The notes under the pieces are model-generated. The model was given only the letters and a program-made list of their open reading frames with translations. It ran no database searches and was not told where the DNA came from. Below, piece after piece: positions 1 to 9,055 of a stretch of 64,000 nt of DNA (positions within the stretch are counted from its first letter, which is position 1; the number at the start of each line of letters is the position of its first letter). The position numbers and the translations under genes are program-made. The DNA comes from Christiangramia bathymodioli (GTDB taxonomy: Bacteria; Bacteroidota; Bacteroidia; Flavobacteriales; Flavobacteriaceae): assembly GCA_009735695.1 (NCBI GenBank), contig SRSL01000003.1, forward strand, positions 310,001 through 374,000, written 5' to 3'.

Positions 1-1208
1 AAGGAGAAAGCAGCACGGTTTATTGCGAAAGAGGATTTTATGATACCCGGGAAGATCGCGGATATTTCGTCAAAAACTCCCAGATCAATTACGACAATCG
101 CATTCTAAAAGGTGACAGTCTATACTTCAACAGGGAAAACAGTTTTGCTTCTGCTACCAATAATATCAGGGTGATCGATACCATCAACAACAGCAGGGTC
201 ACCGGGCATTATGCAGAGGTTTTTCGGGACAAGGATTCGGTTTTTATAACCAAAAGAGCCCTGGCAGCGAGCCTTCAGGACCGGGACACTTTGTTTATTC
301 ACAGTGATACCATCATGATCACGGGCAAACCCGAAAAAAGAGTGATTCGCGGCTTTTATGATGTGCGGATCTTCAAGGAAGACCAGACCGGTGAAAATGT
401 GATGAGCGGAAGAAGCGACTCGATCTACTCTGACCAGCAAACCGGCCTTACCAAACTCATTACTTTAAACAGTAGTAAAAAGCCCGTCTTGTGGTCTGGA
501 AATAATCAAATGACTGGCGACAGCATTCATCTTCTAAGCAATCCAAAAACCGAACAACTGGATTCCATGCTGGTCTTTGACAATGCTTATCTCATTCAGA
601 AAGACAGTATAGAAGGATATAACCAGGTGAAGGGAAAAATACTCACAGGCTATTTTCAGGATAATGAACTAAACGAAGTGGTGATCAATAAAAATACGCA
701 GACGCTGCACTATATGAGAAATAGTGAAAATGAATTGATCGGTATTAATAAAACCCTGGCCAGTTCTATCAGGATCCTCTTCGAAGAACAACAGATACAG
801 GATGTTTATTATTACAACCAGGTAGATGGCAGTCTTAGCCCTCAGGATCAGTTTCCGCCGAATGAATTGCGACTGGAAGGCTTCAATTGGCGTGGAGAAG
901 AACGCATTCTAAGCAAGGAAGGCCTTTTTGAGGGCAAACCAGAACCAGAACTCCCCAGGATTCAGGGCATTCCGTTACCCGATGAACCCGACGAATTCTT
1001 CGAAGAGCGAGAAGAGGAAGATGAAATGCTTCTTAACGAGAATTCCAGGTTAAAACCATCTATCCTGCAAAACCGGGAAGCCGACAGCCTCAGGTTCAAA
1101 AATGAAAAGGTACTGGACAGCCTTAATCCAGATACCCAGAAAGAGAAGCTCAAAAAAGACATTGAGAACCTTGAAAAGGCTAATTCCCAGACCAAGAAAG
1201 ATACATAG
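1..1208 (+). CDS. OstA-like LPS-transport protein, 5'-truncated
   Basis: The frame is open from base 3 and the start lies left of the window, so only about 402 C-terminal residues are seen. They form short beta-strand-like stretches with recurring patterns (GDSLYF, SDSIYSDQQTG, MTGDSIHLL), as in OstA/LptA beta-jellyroll proteins, which carry lipopolysaccharide across the periplasm. The last 100 or so residues are rich in E, K and R and probably coiled or disordered. The stop is separated by one base from the TTG start of the aminotransferase, so the two are likely co-transcribed. Family assignment is from repeat style and length; the role in LPS export is inferred from the family. Confidence 0.75.
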   Translation, partial: GESSTVYCERGFYDTREDRGYFVKNSQINYDNRILKGDSLYFNRENSFASATNNIRVIDTINNSRVTGHYAEVFRDKDSVFITKRALAASLQDRDTLFIHSDTIMITGKPEKRVIRGFYDVRIFKEDQTGENVMSGRSDSIYSDQQTGLTKLITLNSSKKPVLWSGNNQMTGDSIHLLSNPKTEQLDSMLVFDNAYLIQKDSIEGYNQVKGKILTGYFQDNELNEVVINKNTQTLHYMRNSENELIGINKTLASSIRILFEEQQIQDVYYYNQVDGSLSPQDQFPPNELRLEGFNWRGEERILSKEGLFEGKPEPELPRIQGIPLPDEPDEFFEEREEEDEMLLNENSRLKPSILQNREADSLRFKNEKVLDSLNPDTQKEKLKKDIENLEKANSQTKKDT

Positions 1209-1209
1209 A

Positions 1210-2409
1210 TTGAAAGAAGATTTTTTAAAATATCAGGCCCAAACAACTCCACATCCGTTAGGCCTTGAAGTGGAGCGCGCTAGCGGTTCTTATATTTATA
1301 CCACCGATGGCAGGGCACACCTTGATTTTGTAGCCGGTGTTTCGGCCTGCAGCCTGGGACATTCACACCCAAAAGTGGTGGCTGCGATTACCGAACAGGC
1401 GCAGAAATATCTGCATGTAATGGTTTATGGTGAATATGCACAACAACCAGCAGTGGAATTGACCAAATTGCTGGCCAGGCATTTTCCGCAGCCATTGGAA
1501 AAGACCTACCTCGTCAATTCAGGGACCGAAGCTATTGAAGGCGCCCTGAAACTGGCCAGAAGAGCAACAGGCCGAACCGTGATCATTGCTGCTAAACAGG
1601 CCTATCATGGTAACACCATGGGGTCGCTTAGTCTTATGGATTTTGAAGAACGCGTAAAACCCTTCAGGCCGCTTATCGGGGATATTTCCTTTCTTGAATT
1701 CAATAATGAGAAAGATCTTCAGAAAATATCGAATAAAACAGCTGCTGTTATTTTAGAGACTATACAGGGAGGTGCAGGCTTTATCATGCCTGAAAATGCT
1801 TACCTGAAAAAGGTAAAAGCGCGGTGCGAAGAAACCGGTGCCTTGCTTATACTGGACGAGATTCAACCTGGCTTCGGAAGAACCGGAAAACTGTTCGGGT
1901 TTGAAAATTTCGAGGTAGTGCCAGACATCGTGGTGATGGGTAAGGGCATGGGCGGAGGCCTCCCTATCGGCGCTTTTTCAGCTTCAGGAGAAGTGATGGA
2001 TTTTTTGAGCGATAATCCAAAACTGGGTCACATTACGACCTTTGGAGGAAATCCGCTGATCGCGGCTGCTTCTCTCGCCACCTTGAAGGAGATCACCGAA
2101 ACCGATCTGATGCAGCAGGCTCTGGAAAAGGAAAAATTATTCAGAAAACTCTTACAACATCCTCTTATAATGGAAATCAGAGGAAAAGGACTAATGCTTT
2201 CCATTATTATGAAATCTGCCAGAATTGCCGATGAATTGATCCTGAAAGCTAAAGAAAAGAACCTGATATTATTCTGGCTATTATTCGAAAAACGCGCTGT
2301 ACGTATCACTCCTCCCCTAACTGTTTCCATCGAAGAAATAATGAAAGGTTGTGGCATTATTATTGACATACTCGATGAGTTGAACCCTACTGAAGATGAT
2401 GTTAATTAA
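1210..2409 (+). CDS. Class III pyridoxal-phosphate aminotransferase
   Basis: This 399-residue fold-type I enzyme of the acetylornithine/4-aminobutyrate aminotransferase group moves an amino group between an omega-amino donor and a keto acid. Visible marks are the LDFVAGVSACSLGHSHP N-terminal block, NSGTEAIEGALKLARRATG (cofactor phosphate region), LLILDEIQPGFGRTG (Asp to the pyridine N) and VVMGKGMGGG, whose lysine near residue 245 should bind PLP. I chose the TTG at 1210 because the encoded MKEDFLKYQAQTTPHPLG is the usual flavobacterial N-terminus; an ATG 36 codons upstream would run inside the OstA-like gene. The substrate cannot be read from sequence. Confidence 0.88.
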   Translation: MKEDFLKYQAQTTPHPLGLEVERASGSYIYTTDGRAHLDFVAGVSACSLGHSHPKVVAAITEQAQKYLHVMVYGEYAQQPAVELTKLLARHFPQPLEKTYLVNSGTEAIEGALKLARRATGRTVIIAAKQAYHGNTMGSLSLMDFEERVKPFRPLIGDISFLEFNNEKDLQKISNKTAAVILETIQGGAGFIMPENAYLKKVKARCEETGALLILDEIQPGFGRTGKLFGFENFEVVPDIVVMGKGMGGGLPIGAFSASGEVMDFLSDNPKLGHITTFGGNPLIAAASLATLKEITETDLMQQALEKEKLFRKLLQHPLIMEIRGKGLMLSIIMKSARIADELILKAKEKNLILFWLLFEKRAVRITPPLTVSIEEIMKGCGIIIDILDELNPTEDDVN

Positions 2410-2496
2410 TTTGTTAACAACAATGCCTCAGAAAAACCAAATCGCCTGTATTGATTTTTAACTTTAGTACAGAAGAAATCCCTAAATCCCTCTCTT

Positions 2497-3894
2497 ATGC
2501 AGCTAAGCCATAACGAAGAAGATAATTTCTCCCTAAGCCGGTTCGAGTCCATGTTGAAAACCAATGATGTGCTGTTCTTCGATTCCAATGAATTCGAGAA
2601 CATCATTAATCATTATCTGGAGAACGGGAAAATCTCGCTGGCTAAGAAAGCTGTGAAGATGGGACTGGCCCAGCATCCTTCATCGGTGAATCTTAGGTTG
2701 TTCAAGGTAGAGATCCTTGTTTTTGAGGATAAACTCGACCTGGCCGATGGTATTCTGAACGAATTAAAAGAGCTGGAAACTTCCAACGAAGAGATCTATA
2801 TTCAGAAGGCCCAGATCTATTCTAAAAGAGACATGCACCAGGAAGCCATCACCATGCTTCAGGCTGCGCTGGAGATCACCCTGGAAGATGCCGAGATCTT
2901 TTCCCTTATCGGGATGGAATACCTGTTCCTGGAAGATTTCGAAAATGCTAAGTATAGTTTTATGAAATGCCTGGAGGCCGATGAAGAAGATTATTCGGCC
3001 CTGTATAATATCATGTATTGCTTTGATTTCCTTGACCAGAAGGAAGAAGCGATCGAATATCTGAACATGTACCTGGACAAGCATCCCTATTGCGAGGTTG
3101 CCTGGCACCAGGTGGGAAAACAATATTTCGACCTCAAGGAATACAATAAGGCTTTGGCCGCTTTCGATTTCGCGATCATCAGCGACGATAGATTCGTAGG
3201 TGCCTATCTAGAAAAAGGAAAAGTTCTGGAAAAACTGAAGCGTTATAACGAGGCGATCGAAAACTATAATATCACCCTGGAGCTCGAAGATCCAACCTCC
3301 TTCGCATACCTGCGAATAGGGAAATGCTTTGAAAAACTGGGATGTGATGACCTGGCACTGAAGAATTATAAACAAACGGTACATGAAGATCCGCTGCTTG
3401 ATAAAGGCTGGATCGCGATAACCGATTTTTATATCAAAAAGCTGAATTTTCAGAAAGCGCTTTATTATATCAACAAGGCCATCAATATAGACGAGGAGAA
3501 CGTGCTCTACTGGAAACGCTACGCGAAGATCAATAGCCGTCTTAAATTCTACGAGGAAGCCGAAGTAGGCTACAAGAAAAGCCTTGAATTAGGAAATTAC
3601 GAGCTGGAAACCTGGATTCGTCGCTGCGATATCCTTATTGGATTAGGCGAGTACGAAACTGCCATTACCAGCATGTTACAGGCGCTTGAATTCTACCCTG
3701 GAACTGCGGAAATCGAGTATCGATTGGCCGGTCTATTCTTTACCACTAACAAAGGAGAGAAAGGCTATTTTCACCTGAACTCTGCCCTGAAGATCGATTC
3801 AGAATATTATATCATTATCGAGGAGTTGTTTCCGAACATCTTTAACCGCAAAAGCATCCGTCAAATTATAAATTCCTTCGTAAAGCTCTCTTAG
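2497..3894 (+). CDS. Tetratricopeptide repeat protein
   Basis: This 465-residue protein has no signal peptide and consists almost wholly of tandem TPR helices, with typical A/G/Y/A/F spacing in units such as EEDYSALYNIMYCFDFLDQKEEAIEY-type segments and KRYNEAIENYNITLELEDP. About ten repeats can be counted by eye between residues 40 and 440. TPR arrays are protein-binding scaffolds, so a partner-binding cytoplasmic role is likely, but no specific function can be named. It stands alone, 87 bases after the aminotransferase. A weak promoter-like TAACTTTA lies at 2459-2466. Confidence 0.85.
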   Translation: MQLSHNEEDNFSLSRFESMLKTNDVLFFDSNEFENIINHYLENGKISLAKKAVKMGLAQHPSSVNLRLFKVEILVFEDKLDLADGILNELKELETSNEEIYIQKAQIYSKRDMHQEAITMLQAALEITLEDAEIFSLIGMEYLFLEDFENAKYSFMKCLEADEEDYSALYNIMYCFDFLDQKEEAIEYLNMYLDKHPYCEVAWHQVGKQYFDLKEYNKALAAFDFAIISDDRFVGAYLEKGKVLEKLKRYNEAIENYNITLELEDPTSFAYLRIGKCFEKLGCDDLALKNYKQTVHEDPLLDKGWIAITDFYIKKLNFQKALYYINKAINIDEENVLYWKRYAKINSRLKFYEEAEVGYKKSLELGNYELETWIRRCDILIGLGEYETAITSMLQALEFYPGTAEIEYRLAGLFFTTNKGEKGYFHLNSALKIDSEYYIIIEELFPNIFNRKSIRQIINSFVKLS

Positions 3895-3903
3895 TAATTT
3901 TGC

Positions 3904-3911
3904 TACCTTTG
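3904..3911 (+). promoter_or_regulatory. Bacteroidota -7 element (TACCTTTG) of the DUF368-DUF368-aroE operon
   Basis: TACCTTTG matches the Bacteroidota -7 consensus TAnnTTTG exactly, lies between the TPR gene stop and the first DUF368 start, and would give a leader of about 16-20 bases. No clear -33 TTG is seen at the right spacing. Confidence 0.55.
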
Positions 3912-3933
3912 GGTGAAATCATAATAAAGGAAG

Positions 3934-4872
3934 ATGCAGAGAAGCTTTTTGGACTACCTCACGGTCACTCTTAAAGGAATGGCCATGGGCGCGGCCGATG
4001 TAGTGCCCGGTGTTTCCGGAGGTACGATCGCTTTTATTTCAGGAATTTACGAAGAATTGATCACCACCATCAGCGGTGTAAAACCATCCCTGCTTACCAC
4101 CTGGAAAGAAGATGGTTTTTCGGCCATGTGGAAGGAGCTTAACGGGAATTTCATCCTTGCTCTTTTCTGCGGAATTCTGATCAGTATTTTCAGCCTGATG
4201 AGGCTGGCCAATTACCTGCTTGAAAATCACCCGGTTTTGATCTGGTCGTTCTTCTTTGGCCTGGTACTGGCCAGTATCTGGTTCGTGGCGAAACAGATCC
4301 CAAAATGGAATTACAAGATCATCATCGCTCTCATCCTGGGAGCCGCGGTTGCCTTTTATATAGTGAGCCTCCCACCACTTTCGGCCAATTCAAGTTATTT
4401 ATTTCTGTTTTTCGCTGGATCCATTGCCGTTTGCGCGATGATACTACCCGGTATTTCGGGAGCTTTTATCCTGGTTTTGCTGGGAGCCTACAAACCGGTT
4501 ACCGAAGCTGCACATGATTTCGATCTAAAAACTCTTGCCGTGGTTGGCCTTGGGGCAATATTTGGATTGCTGAGCTTTTCAAGAATATTGAAATGGTTAT
4601 TTGTTCATTACAGCAGCATTACCCTGGCTGTTTTAACCGGGTTTATTGCTGGTTCGCTGAACAAGATCTGGCCGTGGAAAAAAGTGCTGGAAACCGAAGT
4701 TTTTGGCGATAAAGAAGTCGTTTTAAGGGAAGCCTCTGTTCTGCCGTGGAATTTCGAGGGAGAACCCCAAACCCTTGGAGCCGTTGCGCTAATGCTTGTC
4801 GGTTTTTTCCTGATCATAGGTTTGGAAATGATCGCTACCAAAAAACCGGACCCTGCAAATGCAACAAACTAG
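3934..4872 (+). CDS. DUF368 / PopT-type undecaprenyl-phosphate translocase family (copy 1)
   Basis: This 312-residue polytopic membrane protein carries the family signature twice: GMAMGAADVVPGVSGGTIAF near the N-terminus and AMILPGISGAFILVLLG in the middle, an internal pseudo-repeat typical of DUF368. About eight hydrophobic helices are visible. DUF368 proteins (PopT) have been shown in other bacteria to return undecaprenyl phosphate across the cytoplasmic membrane for reuse in cell-envelope synthesis; that role is carried over from the family. Its end overlaps the next DUF368 gene by 14 bases, so the two are translated from one message. Confidence 0.9.
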   Translation: MQRSFLDYLTVTLKGMAMGAADVVPGVSGGTIAFISGIYEELITTISGVKPSLLTTWKEDGFSAMWKELNGNFILALFCGILISIFSLMRLANYLLENHPVLIWSFFFGLVLASIWFVAKQIPKWNYKIIIALILGAAVAFYIVSLPPLSANSSYLFLFFAGSIAVCAMILPGISGAFILVLLGAYKPVTEAAHDFDLKTLAVVGLGAIFGLLSFSRILKWLFVHYSSITLAVLTGFIAGSLNKIWPWKKVLETEVFGDKEVVLREASVLPWNFEGEPQTLGAVALMLVGFFLIIGLEMIATKKPDPANATN

Positions 4873-5875
4873 GACCTTTACAGATAAGATCCTACTGGTC
4901 CTCAAGGGACTTGCCATGGGTGCGGCCAATAAGGTCCCGGGTGTCTCGGGAGGTGTCGTTGCCTTTGTGGCTGGTTTTTACGAGGAATTCATTTACTCAC
5001 TTCAAAAGGTCAATTTAAAAGCCTTTAAACTTCTAATTTCAGGCAGATTCAAAAGCCTGTATCAGTACCTGAATGGGAAATTCCTGGGTTTGCTTATCCT
5101 GGGAATGCTCATTAGCTACTTCAGCGTGTCCAAATTGCTGGATTACCTCCTAATACATTATGAACTTTATGTATGGGGTGCTTTCTTCGGGATGATCATT
5201 GGTTCGATTTATTACATCAGCAAGGATTTTGGAGAATGGGACCGGAATTCGCTCATTTTCGCCATCCTGGGAATCGCAGGCGGGATCGCCATCAGTTTCC
5301 TGGAACCAGCGAGGGAAAACGACAATCTCTGGTTCGTTTTCGTCTGCGGAATGATAAGCGTTTCTGGTATGACCTTACCCGGACTTTCGGGGAGTTTTAT
5401 CCTGATCCTGCTTGGCAATTATGTGCTATTGCTGGTAGATTCTGTCAACGCCCTTTATGACACTTTTGCTGAAATGATCCTGCTGGATTTCAGCTTTATG
5501 AACGACCCGGAACGCCTGCGAATGTTGCAGGTTTTATTGGTTTTTGCTGCAGGATCACTGGCCGGGCTGGTTTCGCTATCGCATCTTCTGGGCTTTGTTC
5601 TGAAAAGATTCAAAAAAGAAACCTTCGCGGTGATCATCGGTTTTATTACGGGATCCCTGGGCGTGGTCTGGCCGTGGAAGGAAAAGATTTTTAAAACAAA
5701 TTCTGAGGGGCAGATCCTATTAGACCGCGAAGGCCATAAAATCATTGATAATTACGACCGGTACTGGCCAGATTTTTCAACTTCGGAAACCTGGCTAACC
5801 ATATTTTTCATTTTAATTGGGATCTTCATCGTACTTGGATTGGCCTGGTATGAAAATAAAAATCAGCGAAAATGA
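4859..5875 (+). CDS. DUF368 / PopT-type undecaprenyl-phosphate translocase family (copy 2)
   Basis: This second, 338-residue DUF368 protein begins inside the end of copy 1. It keeps both signatures (GLAMGAANKVPGVSGGVVAF and GMTLPGLSGSFILILLG) but differs at the first one, with NK where copy 1 has DV, and has a longer loop after the second signature (residues about 195-225, YDTFAEMILLDFSFMNDPERL region). The pair looks like an old tandem duplication that has diverged. Its stop overlaps the aroE start in ATGA. Either both pump the same carrier lipid or they work as a heterodimer; sequence alone does not decide. Confidence 0.9.
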   Translation: MQQTRTFTDKILLVLKGLAMGAANKVPGVSGGVVAFVAGFYEEFIYSLQKVNLKAFKLLISGRFKSLYQYLNGKFLGLLILGMLISYFSVSKLLDYLLIHYELYVWGAFFGMIIGSIYYISKDFGEWDRNSLIFAILGIAGGIAISFLEPARENDNLWFVFVCGMISVSGMTLPGLSGSFILILLGNYVLLLVDSVNALYDTFAEMILLDFSFMNDPERLRMLQVLLVFAAGSLAGLVSLSHLLGFVLKRFKKETFAVIIGFITGSLGVVWPWKEKIFKTNSEGQILLDREGHKIIDNYDRYWPDFSTSETWLTIFFILIGIFIVLGLAWYENKNQRK

Positions 5876-6597
5876 GAACTTTCGGATTGCTAGGAAAAAA
5901 CATTGATTATTCATTCTCCAGAAAACACTTTTCGGAAAAGTTCAAAAATGAACATATCGATGCCCAGTATCTCAATTTTGACCTGCAATCTATCGAAGAA
6001 CTTCCCCACCTGTTAAGCAAAAATGATCTTAGTGGAATGAATGTGACCATTCCGTATAAAGAGCAGGTAATAGAATACCTGGACCGCCTGGATTCGCATG
6101 CTTCAGAAATAAAAGCCGTCAATACCATCAAATTTGAAGAAGACGGGAGCCTCACTGGTTACAATACCGATTACTGGGGATTTATGGAATCCTTAAAACC
6201 TCATCTTAAGCCTCATCATCAAAAAGCCCTGATCCTGGGAACGGGTGGCGCCTCCAAGGCCATCGCCTATGCCCTGAAATTGTTGAATATCGAATATCGT
6301 TTTGTATCCCGCAAGCCTGAATTCGGATTAACATATGAGCAGCTAACCGAAGCAGTTATGAATGACTATTCACTGCTCATTAATTGCACGCCTCTGGGAA
6401 CTTTTCCAGATGTGGAAAAATATCCATCCATACCGGTTGAAAATCTTTCGGAAAAACATTTGGTCTTCGACCTGGTTTACAATCCTTCGGAAACCAGATT
6501 GATGAAACTGGCCAGAGAGAAAGACGCCAGCGTTTTGAACGGACTGCGAATGCTGGAACTTCAGGCGGAAAAAGCATGGGAAATCTGGAATTCCTGA
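5872..6597 (+). CDS. aroE: Shikimate dehydrogenase (NADP+)
   Basis: This 241-residue enzyme reduces 3-dehydroshikimate to shikimate in aromatic amino acid synthesis. The shikimate site is seen in YSFSRKHF (residues 13-20), NVTIPYKE with catalytic Lys63, and NTD ending in Asp100. The Rossmann loop GTGGASKA lies at 123-130. Length is slightly short for AroE but complete. The start ATG overlaps the stop of the second DUF368 gene in ATGA, so translation is likely coupled. No terminator is obvious after the stop. Confidence 0.95.
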   Translation: MRTFGLLGKNIDYSFSRKHFSEKFKNEHIDAQYLNFDLQSIEELPHLLSKNDLSGMNVTIPYKEQVIEYLDRLDSHASEIKAVNTIKFEEDGSLTGYNTDYWGFMESLKPHLKPHHQKALILGTGGASKAIAYALKLLNIEYRFVSRKPEFGLTYEQLTEAVMNDYSLLINCTPLGTFPDVEKYPSIPVENLSEKHLVFDLVYNPSETRLMKLAREKDASVLNGLRMLELQAEKAWEIWNS

Positions 6598-6640
6598 GCA
6601 TAATTCCCTGTATTTTAAACCTACAAATAAAACCAATCGC

Positions 6641-6671
6641 TTGCCCAATTTTAGGGGAGTTGTTATCTTTC
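6641..6671 (+). promoter_or_regulatory. Promoter of the DUF349 gene
   Basis: TTG at 6641-6643 and TATCTTTC at 6664-6671 are 20 bases apart, matching the Bacteroidota TTG-N19-21-TAnnTTTG pattern except for the last base. The predicted transcript begins about 30 bases before the ATG at 6710. Confidence 0.5.
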
Positions 6672-6709
6672 AACTTTAAACGCAGCGAAGAACCTTAACA
6701 TTGAAAAAT

Positions 6710-9052
6710 ATGTCTCAACAAGAAAATGAAAATAAGAAGAAAGGGCCTTCAGAAGAAGAATCAAAAAAAGCAGATGCGTTAAACACACCTGCTGAAAGAG
6801 CTTCAGAAGAAGGCGAGGAAAAAATGTCGGCGAAGTCTGTTGATGACCAAACTAACCCAAACGAAAATTCTACTTCAGATAAAACCAACTCAACCAAAAA
6901 CCAGGAAGAGATCGAATCTACCGATCATGAAGATGCCATGCTGGACGAATCGGCTGCCGGAAAAGCCACTTCAGATCTAAAGGCGAAGGAGAAAAAGGAT
7001 CCGGATTCTGACCCCTATACCGATTTGGAAGAACAGGAAAATCCGGAAAATCCATTCTTTAAAGAACCCGAGATCAAGGAAGAGGAAAAAGAGGAATCCA
7101 AAGCTGAAAAAAAGATCTCCAATTCTACCGATCATGAAGATGCGATGGTTTCAGAATCTGAATCGGCTTCCCAGAAACAATCGGATGAAGCTGAGGATGA
7201 AGACGACCTGGACAGCGAACTGGCAGATGCGGTAGTTGGTGAGAACAAAAAATCTTCAGGCAGTCACCAGGAAGACATGGATGATGCAGTAGCTGAAGAC
7301 AGTGAGGATGAAAGCGCTAATGAGCGCCATGATATCGAAAAGAAGGATTATCATTCCATGAGCAAGGAAGAGCTTGCGGATGAACTGGAAAGACTTTTGG
7401 ACAAGGAAAAGGTCCAGGCCATTAAAGAGCATGTAGCAGAGATCCGGGCCGAGTTCAATGCGAAGTTCGATGAGGATATGGAGGAGAAAAAAGAGGAATT
7501 TCTTGCCGATGGCGGCAATATCATCGACTTCCACTACTCCACTCCACTTAAAAAACGATTCAATTCTCTTTATTTCGATTATAAAGAGCGTAGAAACAAT
7601 TACTATAAACGCCTGAAAAAGGACCTTAACGAGAACCTCAGCAAAAGGCTGGAGATCATCGAAGAATTGAAAGGTCTTCTAGGTGTGGAAGAAAACATCA
7701 ATACAACTTATAACCACTTTAAGGAAATCCAGGATAAATGGCGTACTGCCGGGCCTATCCCAAGGGATAAATATAACAACGTCTGGAATACCTATCATCA
7801 CCACGTAGAGAATTTCTATGATTTCCTTCATCTGAACAGAGAGTTCAGAGACCTGGATTTTAAGCATAACCTGGAGCAGAAATTAAAGGTGATAGACCGG
7901 GCAGAAGAACTGGTGCAGGAAACCGATGTAAACAGGGCATTCAGGGAACTGCAGATGCTCCACAAAATGTGGAAAGAGGAGCTTGGACCTGTGGCTAAGG
8001 AATACAGGGAAGATATCTGGGATCGTTTCAGCACGGCTACCAAAAAGATACATGATAAGAGGCAGGAATATTTTGAACATCTCGATGAGCAGTATGAAAA
8101 GAACTGGGAGAAGAAGCAGGAGATCATCGAGAAGATCAAGGAAATAGCCGATCAGGATTTTGACAGTCATAATAAATGGCAACAAAAGATCAAGGAGATC
8201 GAAGCTCTGAGAGAAGAATTCTTCAAGGCCGGGAAAGTTCCGAGAAACAAGAACCAGGAAACCTGGAATGCCTTTAAGGAGAATGTTAGACGCTTTAACA
8301 GGAAGAAAAATGCCTTTTACAAGAACCTGAAAAAGCAACAATACGAAAACCTGGAAAAGAAGAAGGAGCTTATCCAGATCGCTGAAGACAATAAAGACAG
8401 TGACGATTTTAAAACGGTCACCCCGTTGATGAAAAAGATACAGGCCGACTGGAAAAAGATTGGTCATGTTCCAAGGAAAGACAGCGACAAGGTTTGGAAA
8501 CAGTTCAAAAAAGCCTGTAATCATTACTTCGACAGGCTTCACGCTCAAAGGAACGAGGATAATAAAGAAGAACTGGAAGCTTTCGACAAGAAAAAAGAAA
8601 TTCTGGACAAGGTTAAAAGCATCGAGCTAACCGGTGAAAAGAAAGCCGATCTTGCGAAAATTAAGGAACAGATTAACGCCTGGAAAGAAATAGGACGAGT
8701 TCCTTATAATAAACGCTTTATAGAAGGCAAGTTCAATAAGGCACTGGACCAGTTATTTAAAAAGATCGATATCGATCATACCAAGGCTGAAATGCTGAAG
8801 TACGAGAATAAAGTGCAGGCACTGGATGAGGCCGATGATGACAAGAAGATCAGGAACGAGCATTACTTCCTGTCTAAAAAGATCGAAGAAACAAAAGCCG
8901 AGATCAGGCAGCTTGAAAACAACCTTCAGTTCTTTTCAAATGTAGATGATGACAATCCGCTGGTTCAGGAAGTTCATAAAAATATCGAAAACCACAAGGC
9001 CGATCTTGAAGTCTGGGAAGAAAAACTAAGAAAGATCAAATCCTTATACTAA
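6710..9052 (+). CDS. DUF349 domain-containing protein with acidic N-terminal extension
   Basis: A 780-residue cytoplasmic protein. Residues 1 to about 215 are low-complexity and highly acidic (E, D, S, K) and contain two near copies of STDHEDAM followed by S/E-rich sequence. From about 220 on come at least five DUF349 repeats, recognised by W-K/R-x-x-G-x-V/I-P-R followed by W-x-x-F/Y (IQDKWRTAGPIPRDKYNNVW, EEFFKAGKVPRNKNQETW, IQADWKKIGHVPRKDSDKVW, INAWKEIGRVPYNKR). The C-terminal 80 residues look coiled-coil. DUF349 proteins are common in Flavobacteriia and their function is not settled. I chose the ATG at 6710 over the TTG at 6701. The methyltransferase starts three bases after its stop. Confidence 0.9.
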   Translation: MSQQENENKKKGPSEEESKKADALNTPAERASEEGEEKMSAKSVDDQTNPNENSTSDKTNSTKNQEEIESTDHEDAMLDESAAGKATSDLKAKEKKDPDSDPYTDLEEQENPENPFFKEPEIKEEEKEESKAEKKISNSTDHEDAMVSESESASQKQSDEAEDEDDLDSELADAVVGENKKSSGSHQEDMDDAVAEDSEDESANERHDIEKKDYHSMSKEELADELERLLDKEKVQAIKEHVAEIRAEFNAKFDEDMEEKKEEFLADGGNIIDFHYSTPLKKRFNSLYFDYKERRNNYYKRLKKDLNENLSKRLEIIEELKGLLGVEENINTTYNHFKEIQDKWRTAGPIPRDKYNNVWNTYHHHVENFYDFLHLNREFRDLDFKHNLEQKLKVIDRAEELVQETDVNRAFRELQMLHKMWKEELGPVAKEYREDIWDRFSTATKKIHDKRQEYFEHLDEQYEKNWEKKQEIIEKIKEIADQDFDSHNKWQQKIKEIEALREEFFKAGKVPRNKNQETWNAFKENVRRFNRKKNAFYKNLKKQQYENLEKKKELIQIAEDNKDSDDFKTVTPLMKKIQADWKKIGHVPRKDSDKVWKQFKKACNHYFDRLHAQRNEDNKEELEAFDKKKEILDKVKSIELTGEKKADLAKIKEQINAWKEIGRVPYNKRFIEGKFNKALDQLFKKIDIDHTKAEMLKYENKVQALDEADDDKKIRNEHYFLSKKIEETKAEIRQLENNLQFFSNVDDDNPLVQEVHKNIENHKADLEVWEEKLRKIKSLY

Positions 9053-9055
9053 AGA

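Noticed and set aside
7883-8548. 221-codon open frame on the minus strand inside the DUF349 gene
   Set aside because: Shadow of a Lys/Glu-rich coding sequence; low-complexity hydrophobic product with no family marks, while the plus-strand frame has clear DUF349 repeats.
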